This document shows positions 14,674-14,711 of a stretch of 14,711 nucleotides of DNA, piece by piece. The number at the start of each line of letters is the position of its first letter. The first letter of the stretch is position 1. The position numbers were made by a program, and so were the translations under genes. The notes below the pieces were generated by a model, which searched no databases, was not told the origin of the DNA, and saw only the letters and a list, made by a program, of their open reading frames with translations. The stretch is from Thiobacillus sp. (GTDB lineage Bacteria > Pseudomonadota > Gammaproteobacteria > Burkholderiales > Thiobacillaceae): the NCBI GenBank assembly GCA_024710445.1, contig JANJUT010000215.1, forward strand, positions 1-14,711, written 5' to 3'.

Positions 14674-14711
14674 ATGGTCGAGCTGGCCCAGCTGGCGACC
14701 TATGGCGACAT
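14674..14711 (+). CDS. Start of a further gene (cut off by window end)
   Basis: An ATG directly follows the EVE-protein stop (TAA-ATG) and opens the frame MVELAQLATYGD up to the window end. Position and strand suggest the next gene of the argB unit. Twelve residues are too few to name a family; the opening is reminiscent of DedA-type membrane proteins but this is a guess. Confidence 0.45.
   Translation, partial: MVELAQLATYGD

Overview
The window reads as a chromosomal segment of a GC-rich betaproteobacterium, most likely a Nitrosomonadales/Thiobacillus-like lineage. That placement is inferred from the RegB/RegA pair, the argB-EVE pair, the uppP and DUF533 types and the codon use; no marker gene is present to prove it. 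The genes are densely packed. I see no rRNA, tRNA, CRISPR array, insertion sequence or phage gene.

Layout. 1-3395 (+): the 3' part of thiC (thiamin pyrimidine synthesis), followed directly by a membrane diguanylate cyclase with a 7TMR-DISM sensor. 3418-4293 (+): an intrinsic terminator, then uppP (undecaprenyl-diphosphate phosphatase). 4298-6840 (-): a DUF533/TerB-like membrane protein and, further upstream on the same strand, a RegB/RegA-type redox two-component system whose genes overlap by 4 nt. 6841-6963: a divergent control region holding a clear 17-bp palindrome. 6964-9707 (+): an OprC-like TonB-dependent copper receptor and a periplasmic PCuAC copper chaperone. 9704-12666 (-): an ECF sigma factor, a soluble zinc-finger anti-sigma factor, and a three-gene RiPP operon. 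The operon comprises a secreted Cys-rich precursor of HvfA/bufferin type, its MNIO (DUF692) modifying enzyme HvfB and the partner protein HvfC (DUF2063). 12737-13245 (+): a small heat-shock protein behind a good sigma-32 promoter, closed by a strong terminator. 13331-14711 (+): argB, an EVE-domain protein and the first codons of another gene.

The most interesting part is 6841-12666, which looks like a copper-handling locus built from two converging transcription units. On the right, a copper- or stress-responsive ECF sigma/anti-sigma pair appears to drive a RiPP metallophore operon whose cysteines (in EGKCGG motifs) would be modified by HvfB/HvfC to sequester copper in the periplasm. On the left, a copper receptor (CxxxM and HxM motifs) and PCuAC (a perfect H-X10-M-X21-H-X-M motif) would bring copper in and pass it to cuproenzymes such as cytochrome oxidase. 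The receptor is transcribed divergently from a RegBA system, whose relatives control respiratory oxidases. The two units meet with overlapping stop codons.

The most unusual gene is the RiPP precursor (11332-11772). It carries an EF-hand calcium-binding segment inserted between two clusters of EGKCGG modules, and the segment is bounded by exact 27-bp in-frame direct repeats. Functions are assigned from sequence motifs and remembered family knowledge only; no database search was run.
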